Positions 22,909 to 35,065 are shown, counted from the first letter of the stretch. The stretch: DNA of 64,000 bases from Anomaloglossus baeobatrachus (GCF_048569485.1 NC_134356.1:538779172-538843171), one strand, 5' to 3'. The notes: generated by a model not told the origin, from the letters alone. A program made the numbers and translations.

Positions 22909-23470
22909 TTCAATCATCAATTTGTCTTCGCATACGTTGTCCCCGGATATGATTTTTGTATTATCTAAAGGGTTCAAATTTTGCATTCTTGAGGAGTTTG
23001 ACTTTGCAGACTTTAAAGTGGATTTATTTAAGGCTATCAGGAAGATCCACTTATATAAACATTTTCAAGTGGCACCCAGCACGTCTGGCATGATTTCAGA
23101 GGGGCATTTACCTTGTGTGGTGGATAATGATGTGTTTGATATCACCGGGGCATTTGACTCAGCCACGGTCCACGATACAGGACTGAGTCTGAATGAACCC
23201 GAAGTGGTATCACACCCTGAGTTAATTACTGCTGCCAGTGTGATTTTCTGCCCATGTGGCAGATTTTACATAGGCAAAACGATAAGGTGTTTGTACGTTA
23301 GATTCAGGGAGCACTACAATTCAATTGCATCCAGAAAAGGGTCACCTAGGTTGATTTCCCATATACAGGACCACCATGATGGTAACCCGGACATTTTATG
23401 CTTCGCAGGCCTCATGAAGGTCACCCTCCCTCCTCAGGGGGTGATTTACAGAAATTATTATTACAGATAG
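22817..23470 (+). pseudogene. RT-less Penelope coding remnant ending in GIY-YIG
   Basis: The frame contains the family block INLSSHTLSPDMIFVLSKG, then DLFKAIRKIHLYKHF, then passes directly into a GIY-YIG piece (FCPCGRFYIGKTIRCLYVRF). The RT core of some 400 residues is absent, so this unit could only have moved with help from another copy. It ends soon after the GIY-YIG segment. Confidence 0.65.
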
Positions 23471-23726
23471 AGGCAAAACTAGTAATAAACTATGGAGCGC
23501 AGGGTGACCCAGGTTTGAACGACCGTGTCGATTTTGCAATATTTTTGTGATAATTGAACTCCCATTTTGTTTTTTTTGTTTTTTTTATTTTTTGTTTTTT
23601 TTTCCTGTACCTCGTGTCTTGGTTTTCTAATGTAAATATCATGATGTTTTGTATTTGCATGCATGATTCATGTAGTTTTAATGTTATGTCATTCCCCATT
23701 GTTTTTAACGTGGTTGTGATGTAACC

Positions 23727-24048
23727 TGTATGCACTCCTATAAAAGGGGTGGTGTTCTACTACCACTTGTGGACCCGTGGAAGCCTAATGAATAGGCGAA
23801 ACGGCCGTCGTTTATAGCAGGAGCTGGCATACAGGTTGCCTCCAGCTTTTTACCTTGCACCTGTTTGAATAAAGTTTCCAGCACAGCAAAGGAGTGCGGT
23901 CCTCTTTCTTACCTTATCATCATCTTTGGATCTTGTTTTGTGACACGCACCCCGCTCTGGACGGAATCACCGGCAAGTAAATACCCCGGGCATATGCGGT
24001 ACCACAGGTGACAGGCAGTGGTGCACGACCATTCTTCATTTGTGCATG
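23727..24048 (+). repeat. Penelope terminal repeat, second copy
   Basis: Direct repeat of 21670-21988 with CCTATAAAAGGG, the hammerhead-like motif 23776-23810 and AATAAA. It ends at the shared phrase TTCATTTGTGCATG, after which unrelated Tc1 sequence begins. Confidence 0.7.
23776..23810 (+). ncRNA. Hammerhead-like motif, second terminal repeat
   Basis: CGTGGAA, stem GCCTA-ATGAA-TAGGC, then GAAACGGCCGTC. The second core strand is intact; the first departs from CUGANGA. Confidence 0.4.
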
Positions 24049-25076
24049 CTGAGCAATATTGTGTTTCCGCTCCCTTCAAAGATTTTCTATTGGGTTTAGG
24101 TCTGGAGGCTGGTTAGGCCACTCCAGGACCATGAAAAGCTTGTTATGGAGCAAATCCTTAGTTGCCCTTGCTGTGTGTTTTGAGTCATTGTCATGCTGGA
24201 AGACCCAGCCATGAGTCATCTTTAATGCTCTTGCTGAGGGAAGGAGGTTGTTGTTAAAAATTTTTGCGATTCATGACCCCATCCCTCCTCCCTTTAATGT
24301 GGTACATCATGTCCCCTTTGCAGAAAAGCATTCCCAAAGTATGATGTTTCCACCCTCATGCTTCACGGGTGGGATTGTGTTCTTGAAGTTGTACTTATCC
24401 TTCTTCCTCCAAACACGGTAAGTGGAGTTGATGCCAAAAAGTTCTATTTTGGTCTCATCTGACCATGTAACCTTGTACCATGCCTCCTCTGGATCATCCA
24501 TATGGTCACTGGTGAATTTCATGGTAATATTCAAGACCAAGTCCTGGTGTGTAGTTCTGAGCTGATTCCTGACGTTTCTCAGAATCATCCTTAACCCATA
24601 AGTCGAGATCTTGCATGTAGCTTCAGACCAAGTAAAATTGACAGTCATCTTATGTTTCTTCCATTTTCTAAGAATTGTGTCAACAGTTGTTGCCTTCTCA
24701 CCAAGCTGCTTGCCTATTATCCTGTAGCCCATCACAGCCAGGGCTACAATTTTATCCCTGTTGTCCTTAGTAAGCGCTTTGGTCTTTGACATGGTGAAGA
24801 GGTTGGAGTGTGCTTGATTGAGTGTGTGAACAGGTGTCTTTTATATATGAGTTCAAAAAGATGCTATTAATACAGGTAATAAGTTTAGAGTAGGAGGCCT
24901 TTTTTAAAAAAACCAAAACACCAGGTCTGTGAGAGCCAGAATTTTTGCTGCTTGGTAGGTGATCAAATGCTTATTTCAAGCAATAAAATGCAAATAAACT
25001 ATTTTGAAATCAAGCAATGTGTTTTTTTTCTGGATTTTTTTATTTTGACTCTCACAGTTAAACTTTATATAGCATA
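24049..25076 (-). pseudogene. Tc1/mariner element, degraded, internally deleted transposase
   Basis: The minus strand encodes a start [20 protein letters not shown], a helix-turn-helix region, then [11 protein letters not shown] (first catalytic Asp) and [14 protein letters not shown] (the glycine box). About 60 residues between the DNA-binding and catalytic parts are missing, and the second Asp and Glu region lies beyond the truncated left end. The left side stops at the Penelope terminal repeat. Confidence 0.8.
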
Positions 25077-26286
25077 TGTACCGCCACGCTCGCAGCAGCC
25101 AAGCTGCTCGGATCCGGACCTTCTGTTGGTGGCTCGAGGGTCCTGGGACCCGGGGGTCTCGCGGTCACTCCGATCAAAAAGGGGGGGTTATGGTTGTGGA
25201 TTTAGGACGTATATGTACGGGCTGAGTCGTATTAAGTTCGTGACGCCACCCATGGTATGTGGTGAGGTTGGACACCACCGCTGCAGTTACGGGGCAACCG
25301 GGGGAGGTGTTGTGCAGCAAGTTGTTAACCCCTCTGTGGGCCGGGATGGTGGCCCCGGGACCCGTTGGGGTTTTTGGTGCAGGGAGATGGGCGACCGCAG
25401 GGTGCTGGTGTACTCACTATTGAAGGAAACACAAGAGTCTCTGGTAAACCAAGGTGATGATGGTCGGTGCCCGCAGCCGGCTGCGTTCTGGTCCCCCACC
25501 CGGCTGGTGGTCTCTGTCTTTCTCCGGCACCTTTGTAAGATGGTGGACTGCCTGTGCTTGCAACTTCAGGAGTCCGCTCTCGGCTGGATGTGGCCTAAGG
25601 AGCCCTTGCCCGCAGACGCTGGCCCGTGGGATCTCTGAGCCCTGGTGGTGGCCTTCTATCCCCCTCAGTGGGTTATTGTCTTCTAATAGCGACTTTGGGT
25701 GGGACAGGACCTCTAGTCCTGGCCTCAATCGGTAAATTAACTGGTTCCAGTCGCTTCTGGTTCCTGCTTCAGGGTCCGAGTACCCCCCTGTGTGCTCCGG
25801 TTTCCGAGTCGGTTACATAGTTACATAGTTACATAGTTATTTAGGTTGAAAAAAGACCTAGGTCCATCTAGTTCAACCTTCCTCCACCAGTTCTACATTT
25901 ACCCTGTCCCGGTCCACTTCGGTTCCACCGAGCCGTCTTCCCGGCTCCTGCAGACGGAGACTGCCGTCTGCCTTCTAGTCACTGGCACCAGGGCTCCTAT
26001 CCTGGCGCTGTTCAATTTGGGGTATTCGCCTCTGCTGGAGCTGCACCGAGCTCCAGCCCACTCTCCTTTCCAACTTGAACTCTAACAGAATCTGCCTACT
26101 TTCCCGCCCTCGGGCCATCTAGACTTCTTGGTGGGCGTCTTCCAACCGTCTGGTTCCGCTCCCTGGTGTGTCCATCTAGCCCTGAGGGGGGTGACTAGGG
26201 TTTTAAAGGTTGGCTGATGTCACCTGTGAGGGAAGATGTAGTGTAGGGGCCTATATATGACTACCTGGCCCGGCCAGGGCGTCACA
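25077..26286 (-). mobile_element. Solo LTR, related to the LTRs at 2556 and 18936
   Basis: A 1210-bp block bounded TGTACCGCC...GGGCGTCACA with the 4-bp target duplication CATA (25073-25076 and 26287-26290). It shares GTGACGCCACCC and GGACACCACCGCTGC with the two LTRs at 2-20 kb but is clearly more diverged. It carries a short LINE/SINE tail at 25812-25900. No internal region is present, so it is a recombination remnant. Confidence 0.8.
25812..25900 (-). mobile_element. Short LINE/SINE 3' fragment inside the solo LTR
   Basis: Three near-perfect copies of the octamer-like phrase GTTACATA followed by a conserved-looking block (CCATCTAGTTCAACC). Short 3' microsatellite tails of this type are typical of CR1/L2-like elements. 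The family is not named. Confidence 0.4.
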
Positions 26287-26458
26287 CATACTCAGTGCCT
26301 TTTGGTGTGCAATTTCTTCAAGTGTTGCTAGAATGCATGGTAAGCTCTATTAGAATAAGTGCACATCTTCACTCTTGCTGTTGCTGAGGTTAATGAAACT
26401 CGCAGCTAATCTGTGTGAACGTAGCTTCAGAAGAAGTTCAGGAAGATTTTATAGTATC

Positions 26459-27690
26459 TGTGGCGCCCCTGTGGTTAGGCGCTACAGGGGAATACAGCAC
26501 TTTAACATCAAGGTGCAGTGCCCTTTGGTCACAGGTGAAAGAGAGAGCAAACGCAGAATCTTATATTAGATTGAGTAACATTGACTCAGCAGCCCCTACC
26601 TTCATATTCCTGGGACTGTTTATATAGTAGGTCCATAGGGGGGTGGAGCCTAGCTGAGTGTGAGACGCGACGTGATTGACAGGATGACTGAGTGACAGTT
26701 AGTCAGTTAACAGTCAGTCAGAAAAGAGTGACAAGAAGAGACGAGAGTAAATTGATGACTGAAAGAAGGGCTAGAAATAACATAGGCCCGACGTCCTGAG
26801 CAAGGGTACCCCAAAAGAAAAGAAAGACACAGGAAAAGGGGTAACCCAGACGGAAAGGGGATGCTTTAAGTCTGGCGAGAGCCGGCTGAAGAGTTCAGGT
26901 CGACACCGGTATAACGGAACCGAGGAGGTTTGTCAGGTTTATCCCCAAATCATTGACCATTAACCTGGGATCTTAAATAAGAGGAGTCCCGGTACCCATT
27001 AAGAGTCTGACTACTAACCCCAAGTCGAGTTCACGACGCTGTTGCGGGATAGATAAAGAAACCGTGCAGCATCAGACCCCTGGGAAAACCAGTGATGAGA
27101 CTAACGAGTGGGTTAAAGAGGGAGTCACAGAGCCCTCAGAGTAGGGACCGAGAAAGAGACAAGGAAAGGTTACCTCAGAGAGAGACTCTGTCATTAAATC
27201 TCCTCCGAAACTTGTGACCATTGGCCTTCTGGTAACCAAACTGTTTCTGCTGTGTACTGTGCAAAACAAACCAGATGCCAGTAAAAACGACTTGTTTAAA
27301 CTGATGTGAATTCAGTGTGTCGTCTCTGCGCCGTTCGACAGGACCCTGCGACATCAGAGAAGAAGGCAGCCATCACCGCTCAGTCGCTTCCCTCCTGGTC
27401 AGCGACCCGCCGCCCTGAGGTAAAATAGCTCCACCTGTGGGGAGCTGAGAGATCTTAAGCTGCCATCACCATCGCCTCAGAGGTCGGCCGCGGGCAGCGC
27501 TGGTATATCCCGCTTACCAGACACCACAGGTGGCGTCACATATATCCCCAAAATCATCCCTGTACCTTATTCCACAGCCGCAGAGTGAGCACCCAGGGCA
27601 CGAAGCCAGGACCGACCACCTGTGATAACCCCATCGAGAGTAAAGTATCCGTAGTCCCGGCGCCAGAGTACCCCCCTATCGAAAACCCTG
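26459..27690 (+). mobile_element. LTR-like element, right end uncertain
   Basis: It begins TGTGGCGCCCCTGTGG and near the other end has GGTGGCGTCACA and GAGTACCCCCC, the same landmarks as the solo LTRs at 25077 and 28901. I could not find a terminal CA with a matching target duplication, so the right edge is approximate or truncated. No internal coding sequence is recognised. Confidence 0.5.
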
Positions 27691-27950
27691 ATGGTCGACT
27701 AATATCCATTGACCTGAACTTGTTTTTCACCTGACCAGGCTTTGGCTCCCTTTTCCTTTCGCTTCTTCCTCTATGTTAGTGTAAATTCGGTTTATATAGA
27801 AAATACTGTGGAACAGAAGCAAAAAATAGGGTTTTACCAGGTAAGGCACCGTTAAGAAAAGGAAATCACATTACCTATTAGGGTTGTGCCAGTCACAAAC
27901 CCCTAATTGCACGTTTAGAAGTTGTCGACAGCCGCAGCCCCAGATTGAGA
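27691..27950. other. Intergenic, nothing recognised
   Basis: Short AT-rich stretch between an LTR-like block and a Penelope fragment. Confidence 0.4.
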
Positions 27951-28043
27951 GTTAAAGCCGTGAGGAAGGGAAGATTGGATTTATGCTGCAATATTACCAG
28001 AGGAAACGATGTTGATTATTTCATCTTTTATTCTTTGTTCAGG

Positions 28044-28080
28044 TCAATGCTTTCCAGAGAGTCTTCTTCATCAGGACATC
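28044..28080 (-). ncRNA. Hammerhead-like motif with consensus core
   Basis: The minus strand reads TCCTGATGA, then AGAAGACTCTCTG, then GAAAGC. Both core strands (CTGATGA and GAAA) match consensus. Stem II is short and weak (AGA...TCT), so activity is uncertain. Confidence 0.5.
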
Positions 28081-28118
28081 AAAGAAATAAACAGTCTACT
28101 ACAGAGGAGGAAAAACCT

Positions 28119-28134
28119 ATATATATATATACCG

Positions 28135-28164
<30 letters not shown>
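28119..28164. repeat. (TA)n microsatellite
   Basis: Long alternating TA run with one CCG interruption. Confidence 0.95.
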
Positions 28165-28168
<4 letters not shown>

Positions 28169-28310
28169 CTGATACGTGAGAGGACCGCCCACTTTTTTTC
28201 AAATACTGGCCAGTGCGATAAAGAGATGAAATAATCAACATCGTTTCCTCTGGTGATAGCACGGCTAAAAACACGGTCTTCCCTTCCTTACGGCTTTAAA
28301 TTAGGTTTAT

Positions 28311-28896
28311 CGGAAAGCCTTGTAAGGCCAACTCACACAGAGATCTGTTGATGGGGAATTAAGCAGAATAGTAATCAGATGTTACATGTCTGTCAGGAAT
28401 TTGCTTCTGCTCTTCTCCAGCCAGATCTCCAACATCTTGTCTGCTATTCCTAACTTCCATGATGACTGTTGTTTCCAAGCTCAGCCCTGTTTATTGGATG
28501 TTGGAAACACCAACCTTTCACCAGCCTCAGGGTTTCAATTGCAAAAATTCCAGTTAGCATATTTCACTGCAATTACTGGAAGATACCTATACCTACCTAT
28601 GATTAACTTCTGCTCTTTGCTCAATCATATTTTTGGCTTAAATTGTCCATGACACCAGATCATATTATAGCTGAACCCCATAGAAAATCATTGATGGGAA
28701 TTTCAGAAGGCTGTTGCAGTACTCAAAACAAAGAATAGTAATGACTTGGAGACCATTCCCTATGAGGAAATGCTAAGACTTCTCAGGAACACTGCCAGAA
28801 GCAGATGTCTAGTCATCATATTTGTAGCAGGTCATAACAGCCAAAGGTGCTGTACTAAATATACTTTACATAAAGAGGTTGAATTATTCCAAGACT
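28311..28896. other. Intergenic, nothing recognised
   Basis: Ordinary AT-rich DNA; no frame, RNA gene or repeat boundary that I can support. Confidence 0.5.
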
Positions 28897-28900
28897 GCAG

Positions 28901-29993
28901 TGTAGCACCCCTGAAACCATCAGGGTGCTTCAAGGTTCTGCATCCCCACAAGGATGCAGGGCCTACCCCCTTAGGGACCCAGAACCCCAGTGCCGGTACC
29001 AACAAAAACCCAGGTAATCCCAGTTTTCCCAAACAATCCCCCATACAATGGTACCCAGCTAGGGTGGGACCAATGGATGGCTGCCTAGAGGTGGATCCAA
29101 TCTAGTCCACTAGTTGACTAGGTGGGAGGGGTGGACTGTGGGCAGAGGAAGTCAGTAGTCAGTCTAAGAGAGACAGATGAAGTGGAGAGGAGTAAAGGTG
29201 GACATGAGGAGACATTCTGACTCGGATTAACGGTGACCTGGTACCCAGGAGAAGTGGTTGCTGGTGGAGTACAGTGGAGTACTCCTGGAACTACACACCA
29301 CCGGGGTACAGGATCCTAGGACAGGAAAGAGCTCCAGTACGACCTGTTAAGACCTGTACAGCAAGGGGACCATCAAGGACCTTGCTGACCCTAAAGAATG
29401 CGAAGATTCAGTAGCAATGGGAGAATCGGAAACAGGACCAGAGACTCCAACCCCACAGGGTTCATGCTACCGTCAGGCGGACAGAAATGTACAAACCACA
29501 GAACGGGGACCCCCAGTTGTTCCATACTATGGGGACCCACTTACCAGAGACAGGTGCTGGGGAAGAAGGTACCAGAGAACCAAACTGGCACTGGGACGAA
29601 GGGGACCTGGAGGCCTAACCAGCTGGTTTCAGGCAACCAGTTAATATCTACCAGCAGTGACTAAGTCAGTTGCACTGAACTCCTGTGTGGACTACCTTCT
29701 TCCGACGCCCACTGCACCACACACCCTCTGGGGCAAAACCCTACTTGCGGATGGTCTACCATTCTAGCTTGCATTACCACCTGCCCCAGTAGAGACATCC
29801 TGCAGCGGCGGATCCCTACACTTAGCCGCAACACCACAAGTGGCGTTACATGTGAACATTATCTTATTCTCCCCTTTAAATATCCCCATTACATAAAGGG
29901 CCCAGGGCATGGAATCGGGTAACAGCCACTACCGTGATTTCCCCTAAACCTGTACTACCCTGCACCGAGTACCCCATATCCCTGGGTGCTACA
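28901..29993 (+). mobile_element. Solo LTR with 4-bp target duplication
   Basis: A 1093-bp block bounded by the inverted decamers TGTAGCACCC and GGGTGCTACA and flanked by GCAG on both sides (28897-28900 and 29994-29997). Near the 3' end it has AGTGGCGTTACA and CGAGTACCCC, landmarks shared with the LTR-like block at 26459. No internal region. Confidence 0.85.
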
Positions 29994-30164
29994 GCAGTAG
30001 TTATCAAAAGTGGCATCAGGAGGTTGACCAAACATAATAAAACCAAGAAAAATGAGATTAAAAAGTGTAAATGATAAATCAGGGTCAAAGTGGCCACCCT
30101 TAAGGACGTCACTATATAACGCTGATATCACTGAGCTCATACAGAAAGGAAATTGTCCGGCAAC

Positions 30165-30662
30165 ATTGCTTCCAAGGTAACAAAAACTTCAAATTTATTG
30201 TGGACAATTAAAATCAAACCATGACAGGAAAAAGAAGATAAAAAATCTACTAGGGATATACAAAACGTGTTTCCACCGGGCGAGCCGTCTTAACCATTAT
30301 ACATTCCCAGTCCAAGTGCAGTGATTAAATACAGCTGGCAAAGGAGTGGTGTGAAACCAACACACCCAGAACAATCAAAATCACCTGATACATGGTTACA
30401 AACATATGAAAAGCAAACATCTCATACAAAATAAATCAATAAATATAATACATATCCGATTTGATGCTCAGACCTCCTGGAGATCTGGACTCTAAATCAA
30501 AGATCCACTTCGTTTCTCTATACCTTAGAAGCCGCAATCTGTCTCTTCCTCGCTTGGGAGTTCTCACTTTCTCCAATGCGGTAGCCCATAACATGCTAAC
30601 ATCTCCTGAATGGGTCCGCTAAGATCCTGATAGACTGCGGGTGGTCTTGTTCTAAGGACCCT
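30165..30662 (-). mobile_element. Penelope-like 3' fragment
   Basis: The minus strand at about 30452-30530 encodes RYRETKWIFDLESRSPGGL, matching the C-terminal block of the protein at 14769 (KKRESFWIYKLQTLTPKGL). It is followed downstream (toward 30165) by a 3' UTR with a hammerhead-like motif. The 5' truncation point abuts a (TA)n tract at 30668. Confidence 0.6.
30262..30295 (-). ncRNA. Degenerate hammerhead-like motif
   Basis: The minus strand reads TTAAGA, a CGG-CTCG-CCCGG hairpin, then TGGAAACACG. GAAA is kept; the first core strand is lost. Confidence 0.3.
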
Positions 30663-30664
30663 TC

Positions 30665-30667
<3 letters not shown>

Positions 30668-30706
<39 letters not shown>
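30668..30706. repeat. (TA)n microsatellite
   Basis: Uninterrupted TA run. Confidence 0.95.
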
Positions 30707-30707
<1 letters not shown>

Positions 30708-30709
30708 CA

Positions 30710-31545
30710 TGGTGGGCTGGAATTATTTTTCTTGACTGTTTCTAACTACTTAGTGGCAGGTATCTGCCTCGCTACAACATATAAAAAAATGCTGCTATGC
30801 TCGGCTTATTTCTTTAACTATGGAATTCATTTTTTAAACTTAGCTCATGACCAAATGGCCTGTGTGATACTTTAATTCTTGCTGTAAAGAATAATGGAAT
30901 CATCTTGCATTTTATTGTTTTTATGCAGTTCTGTGTGTTATATTGAAACATATAAATACCTTTATATTTAAAAACGATGTAAAATATTTTTCTTAATTTA
31001 TATATTAATTTACCTAAATATAACATATATTTGTCATGAGAGTAAATGTGAACTATAACATCTGTCACACTGCCTCTAGTGGTATAGGGAGCAACAACAT
31101 GCTTTACCATACGCACATTATTAGCAATGCAGTTGGTGTAGCATCGGAGTCTCCTGTTGTGCATATTTACACCTCTCTGGCAAATATAGGTCAATTAGGT
31201 CTGGTCTGGAGATGTTGCTATGTAACAATTATGCATATTCATATTAGATCATCAGCAAAGGCTAAAGAAATAGGGTCATTGAGAAATGTTACCAGATCCT
31301 GCAAAGCATCTGTCTCGAAATTTCTCTTTTGTTCATAGCACACACTATTGCCAAAAGCATGGTTCATAAATAGTCAGTAAAATCAGGATTCTGCATTTTA
31401 CAACAGTCTTTTGTGAGTACAGTGAATAATACAAGAGATCAATAGCTTAATTGGCAAAGTGGATGCAAAACTCTCACCTAAACAGCATCTGTCCCTCGAG
31501 CGTAGTTAGAATGGAACTATGAAGTGCTAAACCCTAAACCCTTGG
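30710..31545. other. AT-rich intergenic stretch
   Basis: No gene or element boundary recognised. Confidence 0.5.
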
Positions 31546-31547
31546 CT

Positions 31548-31550
31548 TTA

Positions 31551-31611
<61 letters not shown>

Positions 31612-31681
31612 ATATATATATATATATATATGTATCCGGTATGTATATAGTATATGTGTGCGTGTGTGTGTGTATATATAT

Positions 31682-31760
<79 letters not shown>
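31548..31760. repeat. Long (TA)n/(TG)n compound microsatellite
   Basis: About 210 bases of mostly TA with short GT and ATAG interruptions. It yields chance frames of Tyr-Ile repeats on both strands. Confidence 0.95.
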
Positions 31761-31764
<4 letters not shown>

Positions 31765-31914
31765 GGGAGAGAGAGAGATAGCATACAATATATGCAGTGT
31801 TTTGCATAATTGAGATGTTGGAAAAGTGCACCTCTGCCAAAAGCTTGGAGTAAGGGCAGCATCTTCTCTTTCAATATAGAGCAGCTCATGACTTCATGAT
31901 ACCATTATTATTGA

Positions 31915-32820
<906 letters not shown>

Positions 32821-32825
32821 TTTAA

Positions 32826-33240
32826 AGGGAATCTGTAAATAGGTATTGTACTCACTTAATCTGAGAGCAGCAAAGCATAGTGACAGAGACCCTGATTCCA
32901 GTGATGTGTTAGCTACTGGGCTGATTGCTGTAGTATTGGTAAAATCACAGTTTTATCAGAGGAAGATTATCATTAAAGCTTCTGCTATGTAGTAAAGCAT
33001 ATTCAGAGGTCTTCTATAATTAGTAGATTTTTTTGAGTACTCTATGCATGGCCAGAAAACTGCCAATAAGTGGCGAGTGGGGGATGGGCTATACAGAGCT
33101 TAGCATTCATTGAACTGGTAGATCTGCAGCAGAAGGTAAAATGGAATTTATCAAAATGACACCAAGAAGCTCAGCAAGTGTCACATCGCAGAAATCAGGG
33201 TCTGTGCACCTACATTTTGATGCTTTCAGATGGGAAAGAA
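32826..33240. mobile_element. TTAA-flanked MITE, decayed copy
   Basis: The left end TTAA-AGGGAATCTGT matches the MITE at 39545-39879, and the interiors align (for example CTGATT...ATGTGTTA and AAAATCA...TTTTATCA phrases). The right terminal 30-40 bases are lost. Confidence 0.6.
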
Positions 33241-33244
33241 AAAG

Positions 33245-33674
33245 CGATTTTCTTTTTTGAATAGTTATACGTATCTGTGGTTGAATTCTTGTTAATTTTG
33301 TAGTCTAAACATTAGCTTGCCTCCTCAGACTTTCATTGGACTATGCTCATTTATACGACACGGTCTTGAATTAAATTGTTGGGAAAATTATTTTTTGTGC
33401 AAAGTAACAAACCTAATATAATGTATGTAAATATAAATGCAAGCAGTTACGGGGTTATGAACTTGACATGTTCTGAGCTTTGTTTGTAAGTTGGAAAAGG
33501 GCCAAGGGGGAAAAACCAAAACTTACCTCCCCGCTGTGGGCTCCAGCCACCTAAATGATTGTTGCTGGTCTTTTCCTTTCCATTGTTGTGCTCTGCATCC
33601 CAGGCCTCTTCACTGTACACCAGGACGTAGGCAGTGCCCATACCTTGGAGGTTAACTCCATAACAACCAAGGAT
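33245..33674. other. Intergenic, nothing recognised
   Basis: Mixed composition; no supported gene or repeat end. Confidence 0.4.
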
Positions 33675-33932
33675 GTAATGGGCCTCATTGTGGTATATAT
33701 GTCCCCCATTCTGGGCCCCTTCCTGCTAAATATGTCTCCCATCCTGGTATTTGTGTCCCCCCTCCTGGTGTGTATGCCACCTATCCTGATATATGTCCCC
33801 ATCATGGGCCCCTTACTGGTATATATGCCCCAAATGCTGAACCTTTTCCAGGTATATATGTCTACCATCCTGGGCCTCATCCTAATATATATGTCACCAT
33901 CCTGGTATATATGTTCCCCATCCTGCTATATA

Positions 33933-34865
33933 CAGTACAGACCAAAAGTTTGGACACACCTTCTCATCTCTAGAACAACTATTAAGAGGAGACTTTGTGC
34001 AGCAGGCCTTCACAATAAAATAGCTGCTAGGAAACCACTGTTAAGGACAGGCAGCAAGCAGAAGAGACTTGTTTGGGTAAAGAACACAAGGAATGGACAT
34101 TAGACCAGTGGAAATCTGTGCTTTGGTCTGATTAGTCCTAATTTGAGATCTTTGGATCCAACCACCGTGTCTTTGTAGAAAAGGTGAACAGATGGACTCT
34201 ACATGCCTGGTTCCCACCGTGAAGCATGGAGGAGGAGGCATGATGGTGTGGAGGTGCTTTGCTTGTGACACTGTTGGGGATTTATTCAAAACTTAAGGCA
34301 TACTAAACCAGCATGGCTACCACAGCATCTTGCAGCGGCATGCTATTCCATCCGATATGCGATTAGTTGGACCATCATTTGTTTTTCAACAGGACAATGA
34401 CCCCAAACACACCTCCAGGCTGTGTAAGGGCTATTTGACTAAGAAGGAGAGTGATGGGGTGCTACGCCAGATGACCTGGCCTCCACAGTCACCAGACCTG
34501 AACCCAATCGAGATGGTTTGGGGTGACCTGGACCGCAGAGTGAAGGCAAAAGGGACAACAAGTGATAAACATCTTTGGGAACTCCTTCAAGACTGTTGGA
34601 AGAACATTTCCGGTGACTACCTCTTGAAGCTCATCAAGAGAATGCCAAGAGTGTGCAAAGCAGTAATCAAAGCAAAAGGTAGCTACTTTGAAGAACCTAG
34701 AATTTAAGACATTTTCAGTTGTTTCACACATTTTTAAGTATTTCATTCCACATGTTTTCATTCATAGTTTTGATGTCTTTAATGTAAATCTACAATTTTT
34801 AGAGTAATGAAAATAAAGAAAACTCTTTGAATGAGAAGGTATGTCCAAACTTTTGATCTGTACTG
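33933..34865 (+). mobile_element. Tc1-like transposon, internally deleted
   Basis: Ends are CAGTACAGACCAAAAG and its inverted partner at 34850-34865, with TA on both sides (33931-33932 and 34866-34867). The right inverted repeat is kept at full length, but on the left the element jumps after about 35 bases into mid-transposase, so some 650 bases including the DNA-binding region are missing. Confidence 0.9.
34330..34707 (+). pseudogene. C-terminal half of a Tc1 transposase
   Basis: The frame contains VFQQDNDPKHTSR (second catalytic Asp) and SPDLNPIEMVWGDLDRR (catalytic Glu), ending in YFEEPRI. The N-terminal DNA-binding part and first Asp block are absent or broken, so it is not functional. 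Confidence 0.85.
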
Positions 34866-35065
34866 TATGTCCCTTATTCTAGGCTTCATCATGATAAATA
34901 TATCCCCCATCCTGGTATAGGTATCCCCCATAATGGTATACATGTCTAACATCATGGGCCCCATCCTGGTGTATATGTCCCCCATCCTTGTATATATGTC
35001 CTCCATCCTTATAGATATGTCATCTATTCTGGTTTATATTTCCCCCATCCTGGTATATGTGTCTG

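Larger units (their letters stand above)
20986..24048 (+). mobile_element. Second Penelope-like family, tandem dimer with one inverted piece
   Basis: The order is: an RT fragment on the minus strand (about 20986-21246), then on the + strand a GIY-YIG fragment (from about 21247), a 3' UTR and terminal repeat ending at about 21988, an N-terminal coding part (22081-22908 and onward), a second GIY-YIG fragment (about 23236-23467), and a second terminal repeat ending at 24048. The two terminal repeats are direct and nearly identical; each contains CCTATAAAAGG, a hammerhead-like motif and AATAAA. This terminal repeat-ORF-terminal repeat plan is the classic Penelope arrangement. The protein differs clearly from the one at 14769, so this is another lineage. 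Confidence 0.75.
27951..28310 (-). mobile_element. Short Penelope-derived insertion with inverted arms
   Basis: The arms at about 27952-28025 and 28226-28308 are reverse complements (AAAGCCGTGAGGAAGGGAAG against CTTCCCTTCCTTACGGCTTT). They enclose a hammerhead-like motif and a (TA)n tract. The layout is a miniature of the element at 12551-18922. Confidence 0.55.
33675..35065. repeat. Minisatellite split by a Tc1 insertion
   Basis: Degenerate repeats of a roughly 30-base unit (TATATGTCCCCCATCCTGG and GGGCCCC phrases) occupy 33675-33930 and 34868-35065. The Tc1 copy at 33933-34865 separates them with a TA duplication. The repeat gives a chance frame of Met-Ser-Pro-Ile-Leu repeats on the + strand. 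Confidence 0.8.

Noticed and set aside
31517-31889. Frames of Tyr-Ile repeats on both strands
   Set aside because: They are translations of the (TA)n microsatellite.
33555-34103. A 182-codon frame rich in Met-Ser-Pro-Ile-Leu repeats
   Set aside because: It is produced by the 30-bp minisatellite and runs into a Tc1 insertion, so it is not a gene.
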